From Saccharina japonica (Eukaryota; Sar; Phaeophyceae; Laminariales; Laminariaceae), in NCBI GenBank assembly GCA_008828725.1, contig MEHQ01004197.1, positions 69,257-133,256 of the forward strand: a DNA stretch of 64,000 bases, read 5' to 3'. The translations under genes were made by a program, and so were the position numbers. Position 1 is the first letter of the stretch, and the number at the start of each line of letters is the position of its first letter. Below, one piece after another: positions 51,067 to 63,640 of this stretch. A model generated the notes under the pieces. It saw only the letters and a program-made list of their open reading frames with translations. It ran no database searches and was not told the origin of the DNA.

Positions 51067-51780
51067 TCAAGCTCGTTGCTCCCTGGGACACAATCGCTCC
51101 CCATCAGCCCCAACCCAAACGTACGGCGGATCTCCCTCAAAAATGGTACCACAGGTATGTATGTATGTATGTACATTTTATAATAAACTACATTGTACAA
51201 GGTCGTCGTGGGCAAAACATCTGTCCATACTGTGACTTTTGAGCTGGAAGAAAAAGCAAAAGCGAGACGACAAAAAAACAGCAATAATAATAACAAGCGA
51301 AGTAGACTGCGAACGAACGTACTATACCGGGGTACCTTCGGGTAGGTGTAGGTGTAGGTGTAGGTACTACAATAATAATAGTAGCATTACAGTGTGAACA
51401 CGTTTCCATACTCAACGGCAATCACCCCACACGCAGCACCCTCACTTAGCGTCCCCGCACTGTTTTTGTTCCTCCAGATAATACACCTATAACTAAGCTA
51501 TTAATGCTACTTAACTACAGTAAGTATATGTGTGCACCAAGGCACACATGACACAAAACATCGTACATAAATAACATGTGATACTACCGAGGATGATGGT
51601 ATAACCCGCCCCTTCCTGATACACGCACCATAATATATATCTTCTATACTGATAGGTATGGTACGAGTACACGAGACAGCACTCGTACACCCCCTGACAC
51701 TATAGCTTCCGCGAGAGCATAGTCGCGTCGACATCGATATTTTAGTCAGCAGTAGTATTACTACTACTGTAGTAGTAGTT

Positions 51781-51781
<1 letters not shown>

Positions 51782-51811
<30 letters not shown>
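51782..51811. repeat. (CAG)n microsatellite, duplicate
   Basis: Same as 46669-46698. Confidence 0.9.
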
Positions 51812-51813
<2 letters not shown>

Positions 51814-52987
51814 CGTCCGCATGCAACACTTTCTTGATAGGACCGTCCGCCATTTCAGTGTGCGTTTTGGTCTGTCTGGTGCTACTCGCGATGGATGCTG
51901 ATTGTACGAGTATGTATAGCTGATCTGTTGTATAATTCGTATGTCCCGCCTTTCGCTGCATCGGCTATAACTCCTGTATCCTCTTCATATTCTACATGTA
52001 TCAATCTGGCCCTATACCGCCGTGGGGGCGGGAGGGCCCTTTCTTCCCTAGGACCATATATATGCACAGCGAACCGATATAAGATTTAGTGACAGGCACT
52101 CACGTTTCGTGTGCAGACGAGACGCGACGGTATATCGCAGCAGCAGCAGTTAGCGTTAGTTGATTTGTTTTCCCTCCCCCTCTCCTGACAGTGTGCTCTC
52201 TGTAGCGATCGATGTGATGATAATGATGGTGTTGCTGCAGCGACTGATCCATCAATCAGGTAGGTGTCCGTGGTTTTCGTTGTTTGTTGTTGTTGTGCGT
52301 GTTGTCCTCTTCCCATTTATACATAGCATCCGATCGTCTCGCGCGTATCTTATCCACCCATGTTTCAAACTAAAAAACGGAACAAATATGCATGCCTCAC
52401 TGTATGCATGTATGTATGTATGTGCTGGTCTTTACCGACATATTTTTTGTATACTAGTGTATCCTCTGTACGCGGTCAATTAGCTTGGGTACGTTTTTTT
52501 GACGGGTTTCTTGCTGTTCGCGTTGTATCAATGGCGTGTACCAGTATTATACTACTGTTGTACAGTTTGTACATACTGGTAAATACATGAACATATATAC
52601 GTCGTATAGGTATATAATATTATATGATATACCGGTATATATATGGTAAGTTACGATCCCATTTATCATCGGACAATCAATCAAATGTTGTTGTTGTTGT
52701 CTTCACATTAAACCCGTTCTTTCTACTCAACCACATCAGTACACCCAGTGCCTGTCCTGATTCCCAGTCCTAGAGAGATACAAATTCTGTGGTCACAGAC
52801 TGTGAAACAGAGAAAAACCAAACCAAAATAAACGCAAATTAATGGGTAGAGCAAGTGAGATGCGTAACTTACCGGGTACGAGAACACAGCGACACGAGCC
52901 GAACCAAAAAATGAGAACAAAAAGACAAATAAAAAACAAATTATGAAATGAAACATAATACAAATGACGCAGGGAGACAGAAGCGCC

Positions 52988-53344
52988 TCTAGAAGAAAAG
53001 CACACGTGCCCAAGAGGAACAGATAACTGCTGCACGGGCGAGGCAACACGAAAAAGGGGGAGACACCGGCATAGGGCGGAAACAAAGGGAGAAACAAAAG
53101 GCCAAAAAGCAAGAAAGAAGACACGAGAGAGGAAAAGAGAAAAGTCGTTCTCAAGGCAAGCTCAAGGCGATGGTAACAACAAGTTCCCGTCTCTGCTATA
53201 AAAATTGATACGGGGACCATGTCACACCTTCTGCCATCTCATTCCCACTCTAAAAACAAAAACGGTGTCAAGAGCCGGTACTACCCCTGCCGCGCCCCCC
53301 CCCAGTGAACACATCAACAGGAAACAATTAATAGAATTCAAGGA
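52988..53344. other. Purine-rich unassigned sequence
   Basis: A/G-rich on the plus strand (for example AAGAAAGAAGACACGAGAG), giving a hydrophobic Phe/Leu frame of 165 aa on the minus strand (52723-53220) that I regard as compositional. A C-run lies at about 53296. Confidence 0.4.
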
Positions 53345-53668
53345 CTAGTCGAGCCGATATCTTGCCACACGATCTACCATTTCGTTTCTGCATTGGTCGA
53401 CAGCTGTATCAGTACGGCCGCCCCTGCCCCCCCCCCCTCCTCTCCTGTTCGCCTCTCTTGGCGTCCTCAGCTGCATGCCGTAGCCAGCTCCTCTCCGCTT
53501 CGGCCCTGTGCCATCTCGCCATGAAGTGGTCCGCCGCCTCGCCAACCCCCCGATACCACACCCCCCTCTTTTTAGCCGCCCTCGGCCATAGTACCGTCTC
53601 TGCTCCGAACAGTAAAGGGGGGCTTTCTGTGGAGCCCTCTGTCGCTCGAAAAACCCTGAGGTCATCAA
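53345..53668 (-). CDS. Hypothetical open frame, 107 aa, Arg/Gly-rich
   Basis: Minus-strand frame with GRGRLKRGG, GLARRRTTSWRDG and RRGGGGGRGGRTD segments. It has a basic, glycine-rich composition with no recognised motif. The overlapping minus-strand frame also has a charged helical segment (RAEAERSWLRHAAEDAKR), and a plus-strand frame of 175 aa overlaps both. GC-rich composition can produce all three. If one is real, the charged helix makes the second minus frame the better candidate. Confidence 0.15.
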   Translation of the reverse strand: MMTSGFFERQRAPQKAPLYCSEQRRYYGRGRLKRGGCGIGGLARRRTTSWRDGTGPKRRGAGYGMQLRTPREANRRGGGGGRGGRTDTAVDQCRNEMVDRVARYRLD

Positions 53669-53781
53669 TGTGTAAGGATATTATTACACCATGTGTCGTC
53701 CTGACTGCTCCCAGACTAAAAAAGATACCCCACTATTCGATTTATATCCAATCGACTTCGTCTCCAGGATATATCACGTGT

Positions 53782-53783
53782 CG

Positions 53784-53824
<41 letters not shown>
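53782..53824. repeat. (TTG)n microsatellite
   Basis: About 14 units. Confidence 0.95.
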
Positions 53825-53825
<1 letters not shown>

Positions 53826-54326
53826 GTTGCTGTACGTAGAGTGGTATCAGGTACTACTACGAGTACTGCTTGTGGGTATGATTCGATAGCCAGTGGAATC
53901 AAATCGCATACATATATATAATATTATACCATACCAGGTACCAAGTATTACACACAGCAGTACGTACACTGCAGGATACATCTACTAATTAATACATTAA
54001 TACCAGGTATATCCAGACAACAAAACGAAACAAACAAGGATGCGCGCATCGTCGGGTTTTTTATTTTTATTTGTATTCATAATGTGGCGCCGAAATTGTA
54101 GAATAGTAGCCACTGAGACAGCGTCCACATGTATGTGTCTCCGGTATAGGCGTCGTAGGTTATCTTTATTTGATATACCGGTCATATTTGAGAATTATAC
54201 TTTGACCTTAACTCTCAAGCTCTCGAATCTATCATAGATAATGTATACACGTGTATCTATATATATCAATATACTTCGTGTGATATGAATATTATACCAG
54301 CCAGCGAGTCGATGGCCACATCTATC
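53825..54326. other. Unassigned sequence
   Basis: TACCAGGTA palindromes at 53932 and 54001; AT-rich near 53910. No gene recognised. Confidence 0.35.
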
Positions 54327-54500
54327 TTCGATGAAAATCGACGAGAGTTGGGAAGGCTGAACCCTCTGCGCGATAAAAATCAAGGCATGAACCGTAGTGG
54401 GGGAAGAGGGAGAGGAGCCTACTTTGTGACCCCGGATCTGAGTTACGACTAGGGAGGGAGAAAGACATAAGTGCGAAGATAATAAATGGGATGGAAAAAT
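54327..54500 (+). mobile_element. SINE-A, 5'-truncated
   Basis: Starts within the body at TCTTCGATGAAAATCGACG and runs through CTCTGCGCGATAAAAATC, GTAGTGGGGGAAGAGGGAG and CCCCGGATCTGAGTTACGAC to GAAGATAATAAATGGGATGG with an A/TA tail. Loss of the 5' head is typical of incomplete LINE-type reverse transcription. Confidence 0.8.
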
Positions 54501-54671
54501 ATATATATATATACTTCGAAGTATGTATATATCATCAGGCTAACGTCATCGTCCCGTTATCGGATTAATGCAAGTAAGTGATGTTTAGGGTCGATTGATG
54601 TCAAAGTTTTTAACCGAATTACTTACTACAGCAGTACGTACTCTGCACGCAGCACACTGCACACATTTCTC

Positions 54672-54767
54672 GCAAGGCCAGCAAACATAATTACAACAAT
54701 AATAATAACAATCGAATCTATACGCCAGCAAACATAATTGCAACAATAACAATAACAATCGAATCTA
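54672..54767. repeat. Two-unit tandem repeat, about 47 bp
   Basis: GCCAGCAAACATAATT(A/G)CAAC and AACAATCGAATCTATAC each occur twice in series. Confidence 0.75.
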
Positions 54768-55808
54768 TACTACAAACAAACAAAGACGTATATATATTAT
54801 GGTATACTGTGCGTAGGTACTAATATGTATTATGCTTGTGCTCTCCGACGATGTCCAACTCAAATCCTATCCACTCATGGCCAGTTTTAGGTAGGAAAAA
54901 CACGTGGGGACATCGTGTACTTGGGGACATCGTGTACTATCTACAGGTAGTGCAGTACTAGGTATCCCGTATGGTATCTCTCGGAAACCAGCACAACAAA
55001 GATGAAAAAGTTCAGGTTTCGTTCTTTCTTTGATGTCTCAGCTTTGTGGTTGAGATTTGCAGCGTGAAGCAATGCCTACCCCTCTGCTATACATCGACGA
55101 CTACTAAAACAATGACAACCTTTATTTCCCCTTTACCCCCCTCCGTTTGTTTGTTTTTGGGGTTTATATATACCCCCAAGGGCTTTGAACGAGGATTTTA
55201 ACCGTGTTGTATGTAAGGGAATTAGGGTAAGGACACAGAGTATCCTTAGCCAGGTCAGCCTCTACAACGGGTACTCGTTGGTACTCACGTGTGTTGTTTG
55301 CTTAGAGATAGAAGAAGAGAAGCTTTATTCCTTTCCCGTGATGAAAGACTGAAGGCCGGGGGTAGATAGTACCTGGGAACCCCTGGTTCCCATCTAAGAT
55401 ACCGCCTTCCAAGTACTACCAATACGATTCTTATACCTGATACCAGCAGGTACTTACCAAGCGATTCCACATCATTCCAGCAATACCATAACACTAGCCC
55501 ACCCTGATGAGCCGTATATGCAGAAACATGACAAATTCGTGGAAACCTAGATTCCACGAGCTAAAACATGAGTCGAAGATGCGGCTCCTCAAAACCCACT
55601 CCCACACCTCTGAACGGCAAGGCTACGAAGCCGAGCAAGGAACGCCGAAAGAAAGAAACGTTGGAACGAAAGTCATGCAGTCATTGTACATAAACTGCCC
55701 CCCGGCTCGAGAGCGGGGCTAGGTAGGACTGATAAGACTGGAAAACTAAATACTTCAAAATTCCGATTCCGAGCAATACCATAACATGTACTTTTGCCCT
55801 TGAGGTTG
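54768..55808. other. Unassigned sequence
   Basis: Contains GTGGGGACATCGTGTACTTG with a partial repeat at about 54904-54940, related in wording to the GTGGGGACATT MITEs. A small basic frame at 55568-55693 (MSRRCGSSKPTPTPLNGKAT to RKSCSHCT) has protein-like composition but no match I can name. Confidence 0.35.
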
Positions 55809-55965
55809 AGACGTAAATGCTACTATAGGGGTGCGCCATGTTTTTTTCTGAGGGTGGTGACTTGAGGAGCTCTATACCTCACACCCAAAAACAACCATTT
55901 CAGACCCGAAACAACCATTTCAGAGGAAACTAAAAAGGTGCTACCCGATTAACACTGTCATGTAT

Positions 55966-56789
55966 TCAGGTATAGTTGTTATACTCTTGACAGGTGGCCG
56001 CACAGGCGGGCACAGGCAGCAGCATGCTGCCATGCTGGTGTTGGAGAAAGATGATCCACCGATGACAAAAAAAACAACCAGAAGAGTGATGTTTTGTAGA
56101 AGGGCGGCTTGTTGGGCAATCAAACTTAGAGAACAATACGTAGACATCTGAGTCTAGAGGTGGTGGTGAGAGGAGTGACAGAGGGTGGGGCACGCCCACG
56201 CTCTCTCTCGTAGCTACTCAGACCCTGATCCTTCGTTCGCTACAAAAATAATACTTGGGAGGACCCCGTGTACGAAAAACAAACAAACAACAACAAACAC
56301 AACTCGTCGGGGTCCTCGAAGTTACGCCGCATCTTAGTCGAACCGTAACGTAACGCACCGTGTTTTTCTACTGCTGCCTATAACATCACCGATGCTACTG
56401 CTGTTGTGCTCAGCTACTGCAACACACTATTAGCAGAACCAGTGCTACCTACGTTGGCCGACGAATAGCGGTTAGCCGATCCCAGTTCTGGCCGGTCGTA
56501 GCTCGGGTAAACTTGCTTATTGACTCGTCGCGATCCCGAAGCTACCGAGTGGTACTTGGTTACGTATTATGACTGCTGCTCCCTGTTTGCAGCAGTATTA
56601 CAATAGTGCTACGTACTGCTTTCCCCGGCTACAGCTACCTACTGCTCTCCTTTGCTACAGCAGTGCTGGTGCTAACTACTGCTGCCCCAGGCAACAGCAG
56701 TGGCGATGAATATTGATCAGAGATGTAGGTGTTCGCGCCTAATATCTTTAACATCATGGTCTGAGTGAATGTCCAAGGAAAAATATCGC
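55966..56789. other. Unassigned sequence inside the split MITE-1
   Basis: No terminal inverted repeats or gene recognised. Short frames on both strands. Confidence 0.35.
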
Positions 56790-56827
56790 AACACAAGAAG
56801 AATGACATTCCGACGACTTTGTTATTA

Positions 56828-56911
56828 CCCCTTAAGAACTGGTCCCATGGATTTGGGGACAAAATACTTGGAATTAGTGTGGGACGTTGTTTTCAGTTCT
56901 GAATGGGTTAA
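56828..56911. mobile_element. piggyBac-like MITE, 80 bp, in MITE-1
   Basis: An 80-bp unit (56828-56907) with ends CCCCTTAAGAACTGGTCCCA and, inverted, CCCATTCAGAACTG. TTAA is at the right (56908); the left site has mutated to ATTA. It occupies the same MITE-1 position as the array at 20760. Confidence 0.75.
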
Positions 56912-57105
56912 GGGGTGCTATCCGCGTCATTTAGAAGAAACGTTTCAGCCAGAAAAGTGCTGCCTCTATCGTAGCAGGCGTTTTGAGGATGGGGTTAGGG
57001 TTAGGGCCAGGGTTGAACTAGGAAGGTGCACACTAGCTTTTAAGATCTCGATAAAGGTGCAAAAACTCTTCACTGCGTGCCTACCTGTTTTGGCGATGTG
57101 GCGCG

Positions 57106-57230
57106 GTCAGGTTTCAGATATATATATATACGGAGCAATACAAGTTACTAGGGTATCGCTGGATTTCATATATATATATATATATGGAGCAATACAAATT
57201 ACTAAGGTATCGCGGGATTTTGTGCTTGGC
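57106..57230. repeat. Two-unit tandem repeat with TA runs
   Basis: ATATATATATA, CGGAGCAATACAAGTTACTA and AGGGTATCGCTGGATTT, then the same again with small changes. Confidence 0.75.
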
Positions 57231-59524
57231 TATAGCCCGATACAACAATACAGGGTCGATACAGAATTGTCGACGCTGACTTGTTGTCATGAAAAAGGTT
57301 TGTCACAAGGTAAGTGCATTGATATGAAGGGGTGCCTGTTGAGGGCGGGGCGGGGGGGGGGTGATGGGAAGGGCGATGCCCTCCGGAACCGCCAGCATGT
57401 CAAGACCTTAAAGCGAGGAAGCCGTCGGGGGCTTTCATGGACTGTATAGGGTGTGTCATAATGAGCACACGCGTCTGTTGTTGGGCGAGGACCGACACTC
57501 ACTATACGTGGCAAGGTTAACAGATACAATGTTTACAACATGTCTGCTTGCAAACTCTAGGACACACGCGCGTATCTATAAGGTATACACTGTCGAGGCT
57601 GGGAATGGTCTCCTCCTCTCCTAAGGGCGGGGGTGGCCACGTAATGGGCGACCGCCGAACACGGGCGTCGGTGATCGACCATACCCCCCCCTCGGTTGTC
57701 GCAATCAGGGCCAGCTCTGGTCACAGTTAGGCACCAGAATAAGAACCCGCCCCTGGGCAAGCCTGCCTCTTCAGTGACAGGGAATAGAGCCAAAGCTTAC
57801 GCATCTCGGATGAATCACAATCTAGATCATCTAGTTCATCACCTGCCGTTGCGCAGGATCTGAAAAATACAGATCCAATCCCTGGAGACATGTCCTCGAC
57901 CATTCAGGATATACGGGTCCCACCCGACATCGCGAGCTACTACGTAATAGGTCATACACATATCCAGAATATGCTTGCTCCTGAAAGATCTAGACCATCA
58001 CGTAGGAATGCTCTTTATATAATCTGTCCGAGGTGTGGAGGCTTGCACTCGAGAGGGGGGGGTTCACCTGTCCGTGGAGAGGGGATAAGGTCGCCTTCGA
58101 AGGTCTAAGTGTGTCGTCGTCGAGATGGACGAGCGAGGGACGCGCTTGGTGACGGTGTGCACAGCGCACCACAGAGAGTGGAGCCGTGTGTTCCGTGTGT
58201 TCGCACGGGCCATCAGACTTAGTGAATCGTGGAAGGTGAAGTCGACCAAGCTTGCGCAGGCGTGGGAGGTGTTATGCGAGGCTACCAGACTTAGAAAAAC
58301 GAGTCATGTATTGCTTTGTAAAAAGGGTGGGTGGGCGGGAGAAATCACGAACTACCTGGCCTAGCGAACGACCGCTGTCCAGTTGCAAGCAACAGCCCTG
58401 TCTGTTCGCGTGTTCTACCAGTCTACCAGCACCGTTCCATGCGGTATCCACTTGGCATTCCCACAAGCGCGACCAATGTCCGCTGTTCCTGCGAGTGAGC
58501 TACGTACTACGTGCTCAGCCAAATAATATGAACCATAACGCCGAATTCTCTCTATAACAACAAACTGCAGATTATCCTTATGTCGGTTCCCGATCCCGAA
58601 TAATCTTTTCCTTTGTTGTATGTATCTTTCGAATTGCGTTGTATATTATCATTTTATGTGGCATGGGAGGGAGAGCAGCTGGCTGACACGTCTACCGCAT
58701 TATCAAACTCTGTGTCATGCTCACATGCCTTTGCCCATAAACGCATCTCCCTCCCTTCACTGTCTGGGTTATACTGTACGAATTCTCGGATGACTGAGAC
58801 ACCCAATGGTTCAACACCATTGTACTCCTCCACAACCGAGGTTACTGCGAGACTTACACAGTTAATCCCATACAGTATCTTGACCTGGCTGTCTTTGCAA
58901 ACCCTTGCCAGCTACTAGTTTACGCGACCCATGTCGCGCATGGTCCGCATTATTCCGGGTGTACACCATAATGTATCGGACTTCCACCTTCCTTCTCACT
59001 GTATGACTCGTCCCAACACGTCACTTCCAGCCGCAAGCGTCGAGGCACCTCCTAACCTCGGCGAGTGGAGGGTGGACTCTTTGGGTTACGCTCCGACTTT
59101 CCAACTACATTTCTCGGCGCTCACAACGCTTGTCCATAACCCCACGCTCTTGCTTGCTCCCCCGAGCGGAACGAGGAAAGTGGCGCGTGTTCAGGTAGCG
59201 CTGCATGACATGACAGTAGTGCCACCATAAGAGCAACGGCTCCGCCAACCTCACCAAGCTCAAAGCACGGGCCCCGAACCTCGCTCCGCGTACGTACTAC
59301 GACCAGAGTCGCACCTCGCACCTCAATCCAGACGCCATCAGTGCACTTAAGACGCCTTAACTGACTGTCACCAGAAACTAACACAACATCACTTCGCTCG
59401 AGACATGTCAGTACACATGTATTGTCTTTCACATATTGATGTTCGGCTAGTTCATTCAACATGGTATTATGAGCCCCATTACGAACACGCTGTAAAGGCA
59501 CCGGCACGCATTGTACAATGTCTT
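57231..59524. other. Unassigned sequence, no gene recognised
   Basis: A G-run at about 57349-57361; a GATCTAGATCATCTAG echo of the 33.6-kb minisatellite at about 57817. Frames at 58125-58364, 58613-58918 and 58931-59230 have mixed composition. Minus-strand frame 59121-59537 overlaps them. None has a motif I recognise. A diverged host gene with introns cannot be excluded here, since this is the least repetitive part of the window. Confidence 0.3.
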
Positions 59525-62500
59525 GCTGCCGAGACAATTGAGCGAAATTTCAACTATAGCGTGTTCACGGTTCACTCCTCACTGATGCGATTTCTGCCAC
59601 TAAGCTCGACTATCTTCAAGTATCCACGATCGAGATATCTTGAGCGCTTGGCTGTAAAGATTTCCCCTCAGCACGTAGTGAGACACTCATTTACGCCAAA
59701 ACATTATGCGCCCCTTTGCGACCGCAAAGGGTAACAGCGAGAATATCCGTATTAAGAATTGCTAGCGGCATGGTACCTCTCCAAGTATCGTCACCCTGCC
59801 GCGACATGTGAGCGAAATTTCAACTATTGCTGCTCACGGTTCAGCCATCAGTGTTGCGATTTCTGCCACTGAGGTCGTCTATTTACAAATATCCACGCTC
59901 GAGACATATCGAACGTTTGACTGTGAAGACACCCTCTCAGCGAGACACTTCACAACGCCATACTCATGTACTCGTAACCAACAATGTTGCATTAAGCTCT
60001 GCTAGACGTTTTCAGTAAAGTCTACAAATATTATGTGCCTCATCGCTGCCGCCAGGAGTAACAGCGAGATTACCCAGATATTTTCCAACGGCACCGTACC
60101 GTTCTGAGTTTCGTCACCTTGCCGCGACGTGTGAATGAACATAGCAAACGTTGTTGGTGACGGTTCACCCAGCAGTGATACGAATTATGTCACTACGGCC
60201 GCCTCTCTACAAGTATCCACGCTCGAGACATCTCGAACGTTAGGCTGTGAATATTCCCTCTCAGCGCGTGGTGAGACACCCATTCACTATGGCATAACCA
60301 TATACTTGTAAATATTCATGTTACATCCACAACCTGCTGGACGTTTTTAGTATAAAACTGTTAATATTCTGCACCCCCTCGCAACCGCGAGGGGTAACAG
60401 CGAGAATAACCAGGTGCACTTTTTGATAGCGGCATCGTGCCGCTGTAAGTTTTGTCGCCCTGCCGCAACATGTGGGCGAAATTGCAAATGTTGTTGCTCA
60501 CGGTTAGCAAACATAGGAAACGTTGTTGGTCACGGTTCACCCAGCGTGATACGATTGCCACTGCGGTCGACCCTCGTATCCACGTCGGAGACGTCTCGAA
60601 CGGTGGCTGTAAATTCCCTCTCAACACGTGGTGAGACACACATTCACTACCCATAACCACATACTCGCAAATATTAATGTTACATCCACATCCTGCTGGA
60701 CATTTTCAGTACAACAAAATCTGTAAATATTCTGCGCCCCATCGCGACCGCGAGGGGTAACAGCGAGAATACCCAGATGCACGTTTGCAAGGACGCTTTA
60801 GTACATAAAAACTGTAAATATTCTGCCCCTATCGCGACCGGAGGGGTAACAGCGTAGATAACAAGGTGCACTTTTTGTAGCGGCATCGTGCCGCTGTAAG
60901 TTTGTCGCCTGCCGCAACATGTGGCGAAATTGCAAATGTTGTTGCTCACGGTTACAAACATAGACTTGTTGGTCACGGTTCACCCAGCAGTGATACGATT
61001 CCACTGCGTCGACTCCTACGTATCCACGTCGGAGACATCTCGAACGTTTGGCTGTGAAGATTCCCTCTCAACGCGTGTGAGACACTCATTCACTACGCCA
61101 TAACCATATACTCGTAGATGTTGATTACATCCACCCCTGCTGACCATTTTAGTACTTAATCTGTATATCCTGCGCCCATCGGACCGCGAGGGGTAACAGC
61201 TAGAATACTCAGTGATTTAGACATATTCTGTAATATCCTGCGGCCCCATCTCGACCGCGAGGGTAACTGCTGGAATTTGCAAAAATTATGTAAATATTCC
61301 GCCCCATGACCATAACGCAGATACTCAGTGACTTGCCAGCAACGTCGTGCCGCTGTAGAGTCACTGCGGTTGAACTCTCTACAAGTATCCACGTCCGAGA
61401 CATCTCAAACGTTTTGGCTGTGAAGAATTCCCTCTCAACGCGTGGTGAGACACTCATTCACACGCCATAACCATATACTGTTAATTTCACATCCACGCCC
61501 TGCTGGACTATTTTTAGTACATAAAATCTGTAAATATTCTGCGCCCCATCGCGACCGCGAGGGGTAACAGCTAGAATACTCAGGTGAGTTTGCATACAAT
61601 CTGTAAATATCCTGCGCCCATCGCGACCCGCGAGGGGTAACAGCTAGAATAGTCAGGTGCACTTTTGCAGGGCATTCTAGTACATAAAAATCTGTAAATA
61701 TTTCTGTCCCCATCGCGAACGGCGAGGGTAACAGCGATAATACTCAGAATGCACGTTTTGAAGATTTCTGTGAAATATTCTGCGCCCCATCGCGACCGCG
61801 AGGGGTAACAGCAAAGAATACTCAGGTGCACGTTTGCCAGCAACGATCGTACCGCTGTAAGTCACTGCGGTTGACTCTCTACAAGTATCCACGTCCGAGA
61901 CGGTCAAGGTGACACGTTCTGAACGCGTATCTGTTGTGGGACTTGAGTGTCGTAAGATTCCCTCTCAACGCGTGGTGAGACACATCATTCACTACGCCAT
62001 AACCACATACTCGTCAAATATTGATTTCACACCCACCCTGCTGTACTATTTTAGTACATAAAATTCTGTAGAATATCCTGCGCCCTATCGGACCGCGAGG
62101 GGTAACAGCAGAATACTCAGGTGCACTTTTGCATATAAGCATTCTGTACATAATTCTGCCATGCACGCAGAATGTTATTCATATGTAAATCGCCCCATCG
62201 CGATCGCGAGGGGTAACAGCAAGAGATACTCAGGATGCATTTTTGCCAGCAACGTCGTGCCGCTGTAAGTCACTCGGTTCGACTCTCTACAAGTTCCACG
62301 TCGAGACATCTCGAACGTTTGGCTGTGAAGATTCTCCTCTCAACGCGTGGTGAGACACTCATTCACTACGCCATAACCAATACTCGTAGATGTTCTATAC
62401 ATCCACATACCTGCTGGACATTTTTAGTGCTGAAAGTTCTGTAATGTATTTCTGCGCCCATCTCGACCGCGAGGGGTAACTAGCGAGAATATCTCCGTGC

Positions 62501-63640
62501 ACGTTTGCCAGCAACGTTCGTACCGCTGTGAAGTCACTGCGGTCGCCTTTCTACAAGGATCCACATCCGAGACATCTCGAACGTTTGGCTGTGAAGATTT
62601 CCTCTCAACGCGTGGTGAGACACTCCTTCATTACGCCATAACCATATACTCGTAGATATTCATGTTACATCCACAACCAGCTGGACATTTTTAGTGCTTA
62701 AAATTCTGTAAATATTCTGCGCCCCATCGCGACCGCGAGGGGTAACAGCGAGAATACTCAGGTGCACGTTTGCCAGCAACTTCGTACCGCTGTAAGTCAC
62801 TGCGGTCGCCTTTCTACAAGTATCCGCGTCGGAGACATCTCGAACGTTTGGCAGTGAAGATTTCCTCTCAACGCGTGGTGAGACACTCATTCACTACGCC
62901 ATGACCATACACTCGTAGATAATCATGTTACATCCACGCCCTGCTGGACATTTTTAGTACATTTAAATCTGTGAATATTCGGCGCCCCATCGCTACCGCG
63001 AGGGGTAACAGCTAGAATACTCAGGTGCACTTTTGCCAGCAATATCGTACCGCTGTAAGTTACTGCGGTCGTCTCTCTACAAGTATCCACGTCCGAGACA
63101 TCTGGAACTTTTTGGCTGTGAAGATTCCCTCCCAACGCGTGGTGAGACACTCATTCACTACGCCATAACCACATACTTGTAGATACTCATTTCACATCCC
63201 CGCCCTGCTGAACATTTTTAGTACATAAAAATCTGCAAATATTCTGCGCCTCACCGCCACCGCGAGGGGTAACAGCTAGAATACTCAGGTGCACTTTTGC
63301 CAGCAATATCCTACCGCTGTGTAAGTTACTGCGGTCGTCTCTCTACAAGTATCCACGTCCGAGACATCTCGAACTTTTTGGCTGTGAAGATTCCCTCTCA
63401 ACGCGTGGTGAGACACTCATTCACAACGCCATAACCATATACTTGTAGATACTCATTTCACATCCACGCCCTGCTGGACATTTTTAGTACATAAAATTCT
63501 GCAAATATTCTGCGCCCCATCGCCACCGCGAGGGGTAACAGCTAGAATACTCAGGTGCACTTTTTCCAGCAACATCGTACAGTTTTGTAAGTCTCTGTGG
63601 TCTCTCTACAAGTATCCACGTCCGAGAACATCTTAAAAAC
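59525..63640. repeat. Satellite array, basic period about 263 bp
   Basis: Using the anchor GAGACATCTCGAACG, copies lie at about 59632, 59901, 60225, 60588, 61032, 61397, 61897, 62303, 62569, 62832, 63095, 63361 and 63624. The spacing is 263-266 bp in the last part and 324-500 bp earlier. Other conserved parts are ACGCGTGGTGAGACAC, CCATCGCGACCGCGAGGGGT and AACAGC.AGAATACTCAGG. Long units contain an extra block (CTGCCGCAACATGTGG, TTGTTGCTCACGG) lost from the 263-bp units. At 61530-61830 one part of the unit is multiplied four times. No coding. Confidence 0.9.

Larger units (their letters stand above)
49364..52987. repeat. Duplication D5, copy B
   Basis: Partner of 44251-47873, without Ns. It continues smoothly into unique DNA after 52987, so this is the better copy. 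Confidence 0.9.
55809..56982 (+). mobile_element. MITE-1 split by about 800 bp
   Basis: The left half (55809-55965) has a degraded end, TGCTACTATAGGGGTGCGCC, and TTTTTTCTGAGGGTGGTGAC. The right half (about 56790-56982) has CATTCCGACGAC, CGTTTCAGCCAGAAAAGTGC and CCTCTATCGTAGCAGGCG. The intervening DNA is unassigned. The right half also holds a piggyBac-like unit. Confidence 0.55.

Noticed and set aside
52723-53220. Hydrophobic 165-aa minus-strand frame resembling a membrane protein
   Set aside because: Lies in an A/G-rich tract, differs in the sister duplicate, and has no recognised topology or motif.
56991-57010. GGGGTTAGGGTTAGGG, telomere-like
   Set aside because: Only two TTAGGG units; too short to be telomeric or a true interstitial telomere array.
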